Assembly (NCBI RefSeq): GCF_036077095.1
Contig: NZ_CP107962.1
Span: forward strand, 186,001 to 250,000
Origin: Streptomyces sp. NBC_00376
Lineage (GTDB): Bacteria; Actinomycetota; Actinomycetes; Streptomycetales; Streptomycetaceae
Reading direction: 5' to 3'
DNA: 64,000 nucleotides
This document shows positions 26,433 through 34,005 of the stretch, one piece after another. Under the pieces are notes generated by a model. It was not told the DNA's origin. It saw nothing but the letters and a program-made list of their open reading frames with translations, and searched no databases. The first letter of the stretch is position 1; every line of letters begins with the position of its first letter. A program made the translations under genes and the position numbers.

Positions 26433-27013
26433 GGCGCTGTCACGTTGTTGGGTGTGTGAGTGCCTGATGGTGTGTCGGGTGTGGTGGGGTCGGGTTCCGG
26501 CTCCGTGCTCAGGCCGTGGTGGGCCGGCTTGCAGCGCCGGTGATCTGGTCCCAGATGGCGAAGCGGGTGGTCATCTCGGTGCGGTATTCGGGGGCGGTCA
26601 TCAGGTGGCGGCGTGGTCGGAAGTGGGGTGAGATGCCGCTGAACGCGGACAGGAACTGCTGGGCTCCGCCGACGCTACGGAAGCCTTTCATGGCGCGTTC
26701 GCGCTGGCGGGTGGGCTGGTGGCTGTTCTCCGCCCGGTTGTTGAGGCCCTTGTGGGCGCGGTGTTCTACGGAGGGCATGACCTCGCGGTGGGCCGCGCCG
26801 TAGGAGCGGAGCTTGTCGGTGACGATCACCCTCGGCACCGAGCAGGTTCTCTTGAGCAGTTTGCGGAAGAAGCGCCGGGCCGCGGCCTTGTCCCGGCGGG
26901 ACCGGACCAGGATGTCGAGCACGTTGCCGTCGGCGTCAACGGCCCGCCACAGGTACTTCTGCTCTCCGTTGATCTTCACGAAGACCTCGTCCAGGTGCTT
27001 CCCAATGCCGATG

Positions 27014-28210
27014 TCAAGCCGCCGTCGTCACTGAGGGTATGACCTGGTAGCACCGTCGGTCACGGATCAGAGCCCACAGGACGTTGACGCGACGGCGTGC
27101 GAGCGCGAGGACGGCCTGGACGTGCCGTTTCCCCTCGGCGCGCTTGCGGTCGTAAAACTTCCGTGAGTTGGGGTCTCGTTGGACGCTGACCAGCGCGGAG
27201 ATGTAGAAGACGCGCTGCAGGCGACGGTGGTATCTCGTCGGTCGGTGGTCGTTACCGCTGACCTGGCCGGAGTCGCGTGGGGCGGGGACCACGCCGGCGA
27301 AGGCCGCGAGCCGGTCGGCCGTGGGGAAGGCGTCCAGGCTGCCGCCGACGGCGACGAGGAACTCGGCACCGAGGATCGTGCCGATGCCGGGCATGGACTG
27401 GATCACGTCGGCCAGTTCGTGTTCGCGAAACCGGCCCTCGATGAGTTTGTCGGTCTCGGTGATCTTCTCGTTGAGGACCATCACCTCCTTGGCGAGGGTG
27501 TGCACCATCTTCGCGATGGCCTTCTCACCCACGACGGCGGTGTGCTGGCGCTCGGCGGCCTCAACCACCTTCTCGGCGAGGGCAGCAGCGTTGCAGACCT
27601 TGCGGTTGCGCAGCCAGGCGGTCAGCCGCCGACTGCCCGCGCGGCGGATCGCTGCCGGTGTCTGGTAACCGGTTAGCAGCACCAGCGGGCCGACGTTACC
27701 CAGGTCGAGGGCCCGTTCCAGGGCCGGAAACATGCTGTTCAGCAGGGCCTTGAGCCGGTTGGTGGTGCGGGTGCGGTCGGCGACCAGATCGACGCGGTGG
27801 TCGGTCAGCAGCCGCAGCTCGAGCGTGGCTTCGTCGCCGGGGCGGATCGGCTGGAGGTCGCGGCGCATCCGGGCCTGGTCGGCGATCACGCGGGCGTCAC
27901 GGGCGTCCGTCTTGCCCTGGCCGCGGTAGCTGTCGGTGGCCCGGTTGACCGCGATACCGGGGATGTAGACGAGCTCCTGGCCATGGTTGACCAGAAGGGC
28001 GATCAGCAGGCCGGGCTCGCCGCCGGTCATGTCAAGCGCCCAGGTCGTCTTGCCGCCGTCGGCGAGGTCCAGGACGTCACCGATCAGCTTCAGCAGTTCC
28101 GGCTCGTCGTTGGCCACCCGACGCGACAGCAGCGTGTCGCCCTCGCTGTCCAGGACCAGGCAGTGGTGGTGGGTCTTGCCGCAGTCGGTTCCCGCCCATA
28201 TCCGGCTCAT
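27014..28210 (-). CDS. IS110-family transposase (bridge-RNA-guided recombinase), copy 1
   Basis: 398 residues from ATG 28210 (MSRIWAGTDCGKTHHHCLVL). N-terminal RuvC-like DEDD domain: Asp in GTDCGK, acidic residue in WALDMTGG, Asp pair in KTDARDARVIAD. Helical middle, then the Transposase_20 domain: SMPGIGTILGAEFLVAVGGS and APRDSGQVSG, with the serine position used in IS110 catalysis. Identical in sequence to copy 2. Upstream in-frame codons to 28372 would run through the guide RNA and are not counted. Confidence 0.93.
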   Translation of the reverse strand: MSRIWAGTDCGKTHHHCLVLDSEGDTLLSRRVANDEPELLKLIGDVLDLADGGKTTWALDMTGGEPGLLIALLVNHGQELVYIPGIAVNRATDSYRGQGKTDARDARVIADQARMRRDLQPIRPGDEATLELRLLTDHRVDLVADRTRTTNRLKALLNSMFPALERALDLGNVGPLVLLTGYQTPAAIRRAGSRRLTAWLRNRKVCNAAALAEKVVEAAERQHTAVVGEKAIAKMVHTLAKEVMVLNEKITETDKLIEGRFREHELADVIQSMPGIGTILGAEFLVAVGGSLDAFPTADRLAAFAGVVPAPRDSGQVSGNDHRPTRYHRRLQRVFYISALVSVQRDPNSRKFYDRKRAEGKRHVQAVLALARRRVNVLWALIRDRRCYQVIPSVTTAA

Positions 28211-28239
28211 CGTGCTCCATTCGGTCGTACATGCCTTGC

Positions 28240-28424
28240 GTACCACGGACGACCTCGCCGGCATTGCTCTACACAGCGACTTGTTCGCACTTCCCAATCG
28301 GCGGCCGAGTCGTCGTGGGGAGCCAGGCGGCCAAGCACCTGAAGCCACGAACGGCAGCCACTTGTCAGCCACACCCAGCTCCCCTGGGTGTCCTCACCCT
28401 ACGAACGGGAGGACCAACCCGTTC
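28240..28424 (-). ncRNA. Bridge RNA candidate, copy 1
   Basis: Mirror of the copy 2 RNA. Target guides at 28357-28365 (ACAAGTGGC on the minus strand) and 28335-28341 (CAGGTGC); donor guides at 28290-28298 (ATTGGGAAG) and 28266-28272 (GTAGAGC). Its target guides match the flanks of this copy as well as those of copy 2. Confidence 0.8.
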
Positions 28425-28733
28425 AAGAAGGTAGAGCCACTTGTCGCCGGGCCGGGGCCGCCTCCGGCGCAGGCCGTTGGCGTAGGCCTGCCCGAACTTC
28501 GCACACCAGCGGCGGACCGTCTCGTGGGAGACGACCACGCCGCGCTCGAGCATCAGCTCCTCGACCTCGCGGAACGACAGCGGGAAGCGGTGGTACAGCC
28601 ACACACAGTGGGCAATGACCTCGACCGGGTACCGGTGCCCCTTGTACGACGGCGATGCGCTGTCCACGGACGACCCCTCCCAGCATGACCAACCAGAAGA
28701 TCATCCCACCCGGTCAGTCAACGTGACAGTGCC

Positions 28734-28969
28734 TCCCGCAGGAGCTGGTGCCGCACTGCCTGCGGCATTCGTACGTCACCCACAACATCGAAGACGGCGT
28801 CGACCCGAAGTTCATCCAGGAACAGGTCGGCCACCTCTATGCATCCACCACCGCCCTCTACACCGCGGTCAGCGACGACTTCGCCAACGCGATGATACTC
28901 AAGGCCATCGACCTGGCCTTCGAAAGCGATCCCGGCCCCAAGGCCCCAGAACGGAGCGGACGATCATGA
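28734..28969 (+). pseudogene. Tyrosine recombinase, C-terminal fragment
   Basis: The frame begins at the IS6 end and reads QELVPHCLRHSYVTHNIEDG, then DPKFIQEQVGHLYASTTALY to a stop at 28969. HCLRHSYVTH is the HxLRH catalytic box and TALY carries the nucleophilic Tyr. The N-terminal and core-binding parts were lost with the IS6 insertion. The stop overlaps the start of the XRE gene (ATGA), so both belonged to one operon. Confidence 0.85.
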
Positions 28970-29006
28970 CGGCCAAGCTCGACTACAAGTGGCTCTACCT
29001 TCTTGA

Positions 29007-29190
29007 ACGGGTTGGTCCTCCCGTTCGTAGGGTGAGGACACCCAGGGGAGCTGGGTGTGGCTGACAAGTGGCTGCCGTTCGTGGCTTCAGGTGCTTGGCC
29101 GCCTGGCTCCCCACGACGACTCGGCCGCCGATTGGGAAGTGCGAACAAGTCGCTGTGTAGAGCAATGCCGGCGAGGTCGTCCGTGGTACG
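29007..29190 (+). ncRNA. Bridge RNA candidate, copy 2
   Basis: 5' hairpin GAACGGG/CCCGTTC (29005-29026). Target loop closed by GGGGAGC (29045-29051) and GCTCCCC (29106-29112), containing ACAAGTGGC (29064-29072) and CAGGTGC (29088-29094). Donor loop closed by GACGAC (29115-29120) and GTCGTC (29176-29181), containing ATTGGGAAG (29131-29139) and GTAGAGC (29157-29163). First pair matches the target 14-mer; second pair matches the element's own ends. Limits are estimates from the junction promoter and last stem. Confidence 0.82.
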
Positions 29191-29218
29191 CAAGGCATGT
29201 ACGACCGAATGGAGCACG

Positions 29219-30415
29219 ATGAGCCGGATATGGGCGGGAACCGACTGCGGCAAGACCCACCACCACTGCCTGGTCCTGGACAGCGAGGGCGACACGCTGC
29301 TGTCGCGTCGGGTGGCCAACGACGAGCCGGAACTGCTGAAGCTGATCGGTGACGTCCTGGACCTCGCCGACGGCGGCAAGACGACCTGGGCGCTTGACAT
29401 GACCGGCGGCGAGCCCGGCCTGCTGATCGCCCTTCTGGTCAACCATGGCCAGGAGCTCGTCTACATCCCCGGTATCGCGGTCAACCGGGCCACCGACAGC
29501 TACCGCGGCCAGGGCAAGACGGACGCCCGTGACGCCCGCGTGATCGCCGACCAGGCCCGGATGCGCCGCGACCTCCAGCCGATCCGCCCCGGCGACGAAG
29601 CCACGCTCGAGCTGCGGCTGCTGACCGACCACCGCGTCGATCTGGTCGCCGACCGCACCCGCACCACCAACCGGCTCAAGGCCCTGCTGAACAGCATGTT
29701 TCCGGCCCTGGAACGGGCCCTCGACCTGGGTAACGTCGGCCCGCTGGTGCTGCTAACCGGTTACCAGACACCGGCAGCGATCCGCCGCGCGGGCAGTCGG
29801 CGGCTGACCGCCTGGCTGCGCAACCGCAAGGTCTGCAACGCTGCTGCCCTCGCCGAGAAGGTGGTTGAGGCCGCCGAGCGCCAGCACACCGCCGTCGTGG
29901 GTGAGAAGGCCATCGCGAAGATGGTGCACACCCTCGCCAAGGAGGTGATGGTCCTCAACGAGAAGATCACCGAGACCGACAAACTCATCGAGGGCCGGTT
30001 TCGCGAACACGAACTGGCCGACGTGATCCAGTCCATGCCCGGCATCGGCACGATCCTCGGTGCCGAGTTCCTCGTCGCCGTCGGCGGCAGCCTGGACGCC
30101 TTCCCCACGGCCGACCGGCTCGCGGCCTTCGCCGGCGTGGTCCCCGCCCCACGCGACTCCGGCCAGGTCAGCGGTAACGACCACCGACCGACGAGATACC
30201 ACCGTCGCCTGCAGCGCGTCTTCTACATCTCCGCGCTGGTCAGCGTCCAACGAGACCCCAACTCACGGAAGTTTTACGACCGCAAGCGCGCCGAGGGGAA
30301 ACGGCACGTCCAGGCCGTCCTCGCGCTCGCACGCCGTCGCGTCAACGTCCTGTGGGCTCTGATCCGTGACCGACGGTGCTACCAGGTCATACCCTCAGTG
30401 ACGACGGCGGCTTGA
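29219..30415 (+). CDS. IS110-family transposase (bridge-RNA-guided recombinase), copy 2
   Basis: 398 residues, ATG 29219 with GGAG just upstream. Same sequence as copy 1: DEDD domain (GTDCGKTHHH, WALDMTGG, KTDARDARVIAD), coiled middle (VLNEKITETDKLIEGRF), and C-terminal Transposase_20 with APRDSGQVSG. In characterised IS110 systems the protein binds the bridge RNA and recombines donor and target at a dinucleotide core. The stop codon overlaps TTGACA at the right end. Both copies look intact and could be active. Confidence 0.94.
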   Translation: MSRIWAGTDCGKTHHHCLVLDSEGDTLLSRRVANDEPELLKLIGDVLDLADGGKTTWALDMTGGEPGLLIALLVNHGQELVYIPGIAVNRATDSYRGQGKTDARDARVIADQARMRRDLQPIRPGDEATLELRLLTDHRVDLVADRTRTTNRLKALLNSMFPALERALDLGNVGPLVLLTGYQTPAAIRRAGSRRLTAWLRNRKVCNAAALAEKVVEAAERQHTAVVGEKAIAKMVHTLAKEVMVLNEKITETDKLIEGRFREHELADVIQSMPGIGTILGAEFLVAVGGSLDAFPTADRLAAFAGVVPAPRDSGQVSGNDHRPTRYHRRLQRVFYISALVSVQRDPNSRKFYDRKRAEGKRHVQAVLALARRRVNVLWALIRDRRCYQVIPSVTTAA

Positions 30416-30417
30416 CA
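30412..30417 (+). promoter_or_regulatory. Right-end half of junction promoter (-35)
   Basis: TTGACA at the right end of the element. In a circular form the right end, GC core and left end would place it 17 bp before TACCTT (28996-29001), giving a complete sigma-70-like promoter reading into the guide RNA. In the integrated form the halves are 1.4 kb apart. Confidence 0.65.
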
Positions 30418-30730
30418 TCGGCATTGGGAAGCACCTGCGCGAAGTCATGGCCACCAAGGGGATGTTTTCCACGACTGACCTGCGGCCGCAGCTTGCCGAG
30501 CGGGGCATCAACCTGTCCCCCAGCCAGATCTACCGGTTGGTGGTCGAGGTGCCGGAACGGCTCAACCTCAAGGTGCTGATGGCTCTGCTGGACATTCTCG
30601 AATGCTCCATGGACGACCTGATCGAGCCGGTCGCCGCGGGCAGGCCCCGGGCCAAGAAGGCCGCGGACGGCACCGAGACCACAGGGGTGGGAGACTTCCG
30701 GCCCAAGCGGGCCCGGATCGTTCGGCCGTC

Positions 30731-33166
30731 ATGACCACCGTCCCGAGGGCCGAAGCGGACCCGAACGCGGTGATCGTCGATCTGATCGCTGCGATCGAGC
30801 CCGGCTTGCCGCCGGATACGGTCCAGCGCGCGATTGCACAGGCCGTACACGCCAAGCCGCGTGCTGTCCTCTTGGCCCGGACACTGGAGCGCGATCCCGG
30901 GCTCCTCACCTCGGGCCGGGCCGAAGGCCCGGCTTCGGTTGAGCGTCTGATCCGCTCTCTCGCCCAGGTCGGCGCCACCAACGTCGTTCGGCCGCCGTGC
31001 TCGCGCTGCGGCAGGTTGGAGCCGCTCACGAACACCGATGGATCCGGCCTGCGGACGTGTGCCTCATGCGGTCGCGCGCGCCCGAATGGGGGATGGACCT
31101 GCAGCGTCTGCGGCAAGCGCAACACTCCGCGCTACGGGCTGGACCGCTCTGGTCGTGAAGCCTGCCGCTCCTGCTACAGGGCCGAGTGCACCGAGGACCC
31201 GACCGCGGACCTCCTGAACTACCTCAACACCCTTGCCTTCGGACTCGACGAGTCCGTGCTCCAGGACGTAGTCGCCGAGGTCACCAAGGGCAGCAGTCCG
31301 ATCACCCGGCGCCTGCTCTGGGACATTCAGAACCAGCCGGGTCTGCTGGCCGGGCAGGCCCACCACTACGGGCCCCGAACCCTCCTTCTGGCCGAGCGCC
31401 TGCACCAGGCCGGAGCCGACGGCGTCCCGGCGCCCAAGTGCCCGCACTGCGACCGCGCGATCCGACTCAGCCACTCCATCAAGCGGTTGCGGGTCTGCGG
31501 CACGTGCTACAACCGCTCGACTGCCCAGCCCTGCACGCACTGCGGTCGCACCCGGCCCGTCGCTGGCCGCACCACCGAGGGCGCCCCCTTCTGCAGCGAC
31601 TGCCGCAACAAGGACGTGACCTGCCAAGAGACCTGCGTCAACTGCGGCCGCCATCGGGCCGTCTCCGCCCGGACCGGGAACGGCCCGCTCTGCTCGTCCT
31701 GCCGTAAGCCACCCAGGATGCAGTGCAGCACCTGCGGCAAGGTTCGCCCCTGCTTCCACAGCGCCGCCGGCACACCACGCTGCCGGGCCTGCCTGACAAA
31801 ACTGGAGCCCTGCACCGACTGTGGACGTCCCTCCCGCGTTGTCGCCCGCACCCCTCGGGGACCGTTCTGCGAAAACTGCTGGGAGGTCGCTCCCGAGGCC
31901 CGCAAGCCGTGCCAACAGTGCGGCACCGTCGAGAAGCTCTTTCACTTCGGCCTCTGCCAGCGATGCGCTGGCGAACGTCACTTGCGACAGCTGCTGACCT
32001 CGCCGAACGGCGAGCTCCGTCCGGAGCTCGACCGGGTCGCAACCGCCCTCCTGGACTTCAATTCCCGCCGAACCCTGCTCTATCTGCGCGAATCGGCTAC
32101 GGCCAAGGAACTGGTCACTGACCTCGGCACCGGAGCCTGCGACCTCACCCACGAGGACCTCGACGCACGGATGTCCGGCCCGAAGGATCTGTCCGTCGAC
32201 TACTTCCGCTCCGTCCTGGTCTCGGCCGGCGTCCTGCCCGTCCGTGATGAGTACCTGGCCCGGCTGGAGCGGTGGGTCCAGTTCAAGATCGAGGCTTTGG
32301 ACGATCCGGAAGACCGCCAGCTGATCACCGCGTTCGCCCGCTGGGACCGTGTCGTCCGCATCAGGCGCCGGGCCCGGGGCAAACCGATCTCACCAGCGGC
32401 AGTCGATGTCGCCCAGAGCCAGATCGCCAAGGCCGTCACCTTCCTGACCTGGCTCAAGAAGCACGATGCGACCTTGGCGATCTGCGATCAAACGCTCATC
32501 GATCTCTGGCTCACCTCGGAGAACCACCAAGGCCCCTATATCGCGCGCGCATTCGTTGCCTGGGCTGTTCGCAGCAAGTACGCCTCCGGCATCAGCATCC
32601 CCAACCGGCCCCAGAGATCCTTCTACCGGCCGCTCGACGCCGACGAACGCTGGACGATCGCCCGCCAGCTCCTCAACGACGACTCCTTCGAAACCAGAGA
32701 CCGCGTCACCGGGCTCATGGTCCTGCTCTACGGACAGACTCCCGCCAAGATCAGCCAGCTGACTACCTCGCACGTCATCCACGACGACAAGGGGGTCGCC
32801 ATACAGCTTCACAAGACACCACTGAGGCTCCCGCCACCCCTGGACGAACTCGTGCTTCAGCTCGTCGAGATCGCCCGCAGCCACGAACACATGGTTATGT
32901 CCAACGAGCAGAACACGCCCTGGCTCTTCCCGACCCAGCGACCCGGGAAGCCGCTGACGAACCGACGGCTCACAAGAAGACTCCACAACATCGGGCTTCC
33001 CTCCGAAGCCGCACGATGCGCCGCCCTGCTCGACCTCTGCATCCAGATGCCCCCGGCCGTGTTGCAACGGCTCCTCGGAGTCAGCTCCTTCGCCGCCGAA
33101 CGGTGGGCGGCAGGAGCCGTCAGAACCGCCTACGCGGCCGAGGTGGCCCGTCGCTCAGATACGTGA
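30731..33166 (+). CDS. Zinc-ribbon protein with degenerate tyrosine-recombinase domain
   Basis: 811 residues, start overlapping the XRE stop. Residues ~90-430 contain about eight CxxC...CxxC zinc ribbons (CSRCG, CSVCGKRN, CPHCDRA, CTHCGR, CVNCGR, CSTCGK, CTDCGR, CQQCGT). Residues ~480-800 follow the tyrosine recombinase fold: SAM-like region (VTFLTWLKKHDATLAICD) then GLMVLLYGQTPAKISQLTTS. The usual first Arg is replaced (LYGQTP), no HxLRH box is seen, and the final Tyr position has Trp (AERWAAG). Probably DNA-binding but not catalytic; partner of the upstream integrase. Confidence 0.75.
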   Translation: MTTVPRAEADPNAVIVDLIAAIEPGLPPDTVQRAIAQAVHAKPRAVLLARTLERDPGLLTSGRAEGPASVERLIRSLAQVGATNVVRPPCSRCGRLEPLTNTDGSGLRTCASCGRARPNGGWTCSVCGKRNTPRYGLDRSGREACRSCYRAECTEDPTADLLNYLNTLAFGLDESVLQDVVAEVTKGSSPITRRLLWDIQNQPGLLAGQAHHYGPRTLLLAERLHQAGADGVPAPKCPHCDRAIRLSHSIKRLRVCGTCYNRSTAQPCTHCGRTRPVAGRTTEGAPFCSDCRNKDVTCQETCVNCGRHRAVSARTGNGPLCSSCRKPPRMQCSTCGKVRPCFHSAAGTPRCRACLTKLEPCTDCGRPSRVVARTPRGPFCENCWEVAPEARKPCQQCGTVEKLFHFGLCQRCAGERHLRQLLTSPNGELRPELDRVATALLDFNSRRTLLYLRESATAKELVTDLGTGACDLTHEDLDARMSGPKDLSVDYFRSVLVSAGVLPVRDEYLARLERWVQFKIEALDDPEDRQLITAFARWDRVVRIRRRARGKPISPAAVDVAQSQIAKAVTFLTWLKKHDATLAICDQTLIDLWLTSENHQGPYIARAFVAWAVRSKYASGISIPNRPQRSFYRPLDADERWTIARQLLNDDSFETRDRVTGLMVLLYGQTPAKISQLTTSHVIHDDKGVAIQLHKTPLRLPPPLDELVLQLVEIARSHEHMVMSNEQNTPWLFPTQRPGKPLTNRRLTRRLHNIGLPSEAARCAALLDLCIQMPPAVLQRLLGVSSFAAERWAAGAVRTAYAAEVARRSDT

Positions 33167-33169
33167 GAG

Positions 33170-33745
33170 TCATGCAGGAAGGAGCTGGACGACCCCCACC
33201 CACGGAAAGTCGCCCGTCTTATGAGTCGCGCGAACGCTCCAGCGTCCTGCGGGCACAGGAATCTGGGCCTGCTCCGGAAGACCTCCCTGGTCCGGGTACT
33301 CCACAGCGAGGTCCGCTCCGGCTACGGCGGAGTCCAGGAGAACCGCCGATCCATCGGTCTCCCACACCCCACAGTCCTCCCAGCCGGTGGCGGGATCGTC
33401 CAAGACGGTCCTCGCGGCCTCAAGGAGCTCGGCATCTGAATCAGCGGCGAGCCACCGCACGAAGACGTTCTGCTCGGAGAGGTAGCAGGTCGTGGCTGGT
33501 TCGTCCGCCAGCACCAACCCCGAGGCTTCGGCACCAACGCCGACGATCCCGGCCCAGCCCTCTACGTCGCATGCGCGGTCGTAATCGTCGGCAACTTCAG
33601 TCCCGCCGACGATGATCCCGTCCTCCGTGCAGCCACCCCACTGGTCCACAGCAGAGGTCGGGATAACGATCAATGGGCCACCCATCGACCGCACCCAAGC
33701 GAGGTCGGCGTGGAGGTACCGAGAGCTGTTGCGAGACGTCGTCAT
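33170..33745 (-). CDS. Imm21-family immunity protein
   Basis: 191 residues from ATG 33745 (MTTSRNSSRYLHADLAWVRS); a longer open start at 33841 is less likely. Imm21 signature: WVRSMGGPLIVIPTSAVDQW, DYDRACDVEGWAGIVGVG, LVLADEPATTCYLSEQNVFV, RWLAADSDAELLEAA. These cytosolic proteins neutralise a cognate polymorphic toxin. No matching toxin gene survives beside it; only a short open frame of unclear origin lies upstream. Convergent with the zinc-ribbon gene, 3 bp apart. Confidence 0.75.
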   Translation of the reverse strand: MTTSRNSSRYLHADLAWVRSMGGPLIVIPTSAVDQWGGCTEDGIIVGGTEVADDYDRACDVEGWAGIVGVGAEASGLVLADEPATTCYLSEQNVFVRWLAADSDAELLEAARTVLDDPATGWEDCGVWETDGSAVLLDSAVAGADLAVEYPDQGGLPEQAQIPVPAGRWSVRATHKTGDFPWVGVVQLLPA

Positions 33746-33989
33746 GCGATCAGTCTGCACACTCCCACCGACAGCGGCTGGGGAGCTATTCCGCACCAGC
33801 CAATATCCGAACCTACCGACACTCGCGAACAAGGCAGGCAAGAGCGGCTACATCAAGCACGCCACCGTCGTCCGCAAGGCCGGCGGCGAGGACACCGAGT
33901 ACCCCAAGGCCGTCCAGGACGCCTCCGGCCCCGGCACCGCGCTGATGGAGCTGGACCTTCTCTGCACCAACTCAGCGGGTAGGAAGTGA
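33746..33989 (+). other. Short coding-like remnant
   Basis: The plus frame ends GKSGYIKHATVVRKAGGEDT, then EYPKAVQDASGPGTALMELD and a stop at 33987-33989. No start or domain recognised. It could be the tail of a lost gene. Confidence 0.25.
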
Positions 33990-34005
33990 AAGCCCGGTTC
34001 GCTTC

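Larger units (their letters stand above)
26999..28435 (-). mobile_element. IS110-family element, copy 1
   Basis: 1437 bp between two GC core dinucleotides (26997-26998 and 28436-28437). Flanks on the minus strand are ACAAGTG to the left and ACCTG to the right. Encoded protein and non-coding ends are the same as copy 2, in opposite orientation. There are no terminal inverted repeats, as expected for IS110. Confidence 0.9.
26509..28667 (-). pseudogene. IS6 transposase gene split by IS110
   Basis: The N-terminal part (28438-28667) reads YKGHRYPVEVIAHCVWLYHR, VVSHETVRRWCAKFGQAYAN, ending GDKW. The C-terminal part (26509-26996) resumes HLDEVFVKINGEQKYLWRAV, VTDKLRSYG and NNRAENSHQPTRQRERAMKG. Joined, they give an intact DDE transposase: the first Asp is in HLDEV, the second in VTDKL and Glu in RAENS. 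The IS110 element sits between Trp and His of GDKWHLDEV, two codons before the first catalytic Asp. Confidence 0.9.
26433..28733 (-). mobile_element. IS6-family element interrupted by IS110
   Basis: Terminal repeats GGCGCTGTCACGTTG (26433-26447) and, inverted, GGCACTGTCACGTTG (28719-28733). Total 2301 bp; without the IS110 insert the element would be 862 bp, normal for IS6. It lies between a ligase-like fragment and a tyrosine recombinase fragment, so the insertion or a later deletion removed DNA on at least one side. No 8-bp target duplication is evident. Confidence 0.85.
28994..30430 (+). mobile_element. IS110-family element, copy 2
   Basis: 1437 bp between GC cores. Layout: left end with ~225 bp non-coding DNA containing the guide RNA, transposase at 29219-30415, then a 15-bp right end. 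The long left and short right non-coding ends are typical of the IS110 subgroup, where the bridge RNA is 5' of the gene. Inverted relative to copy 1, 558 bp away. Confidence 0.92.
28985..30437 (+). repeat. IS110 target halves and GC core around copy 2
   Basis: Left half ACAAGTG at 28985-28991 with core GC at 28992-28993; core GC again at 30431-30432 with right half ACCTG at 30433-30437. Rejoined they give ACAAGTGGCACCTG. The same 14 nt are rebuilt from the copy 1 flanks (26992-26998 and 28436-28444), while adjacent bases differ between the two sites. Confidence 0.88.
28966..30734 (+). pseudogene. XRE-type regulator gene interrupted by IS110 copy 2
   Basis: Codons 1-9 (MTAKLDYKW) lie at 28966-28992. 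After the IS110 element the frame resumes at 30433 with HLREVMATKGMFSTTDLRPQ, YRLVVEVPERLNLKVLMALL and MDDLIEPVAAG, ending 30734. Precise removal of the insert gives a 109-residue helix-turn-helix protein of a family common in Streptomyces next to integrases. The stop overlaps the start of the zinc-ribbon gene. Insertion after codon 9 must abolish it unless an internal ATG (30447) is used. Confidence 0.88.

Noticed and set aside
29057-29218. Longer start (GTG 29057) for the IS110 transposase, giving 452 residues
   Set aside because: The extra 54 residues would be encoded by the bridge-RNA region, do not look like protein, and the family start MSRIWAGTDCGK at 29219 has its own RBS. The same holds for copy 1.
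28984-30437. Target duplication longer than the GC core at IS110 copy 2
   Set aside because: Comparing both flanks, only GC is present on both sides; ACAAGTG and ACCTG occur once each and together rebuild the uninterrupted genes.
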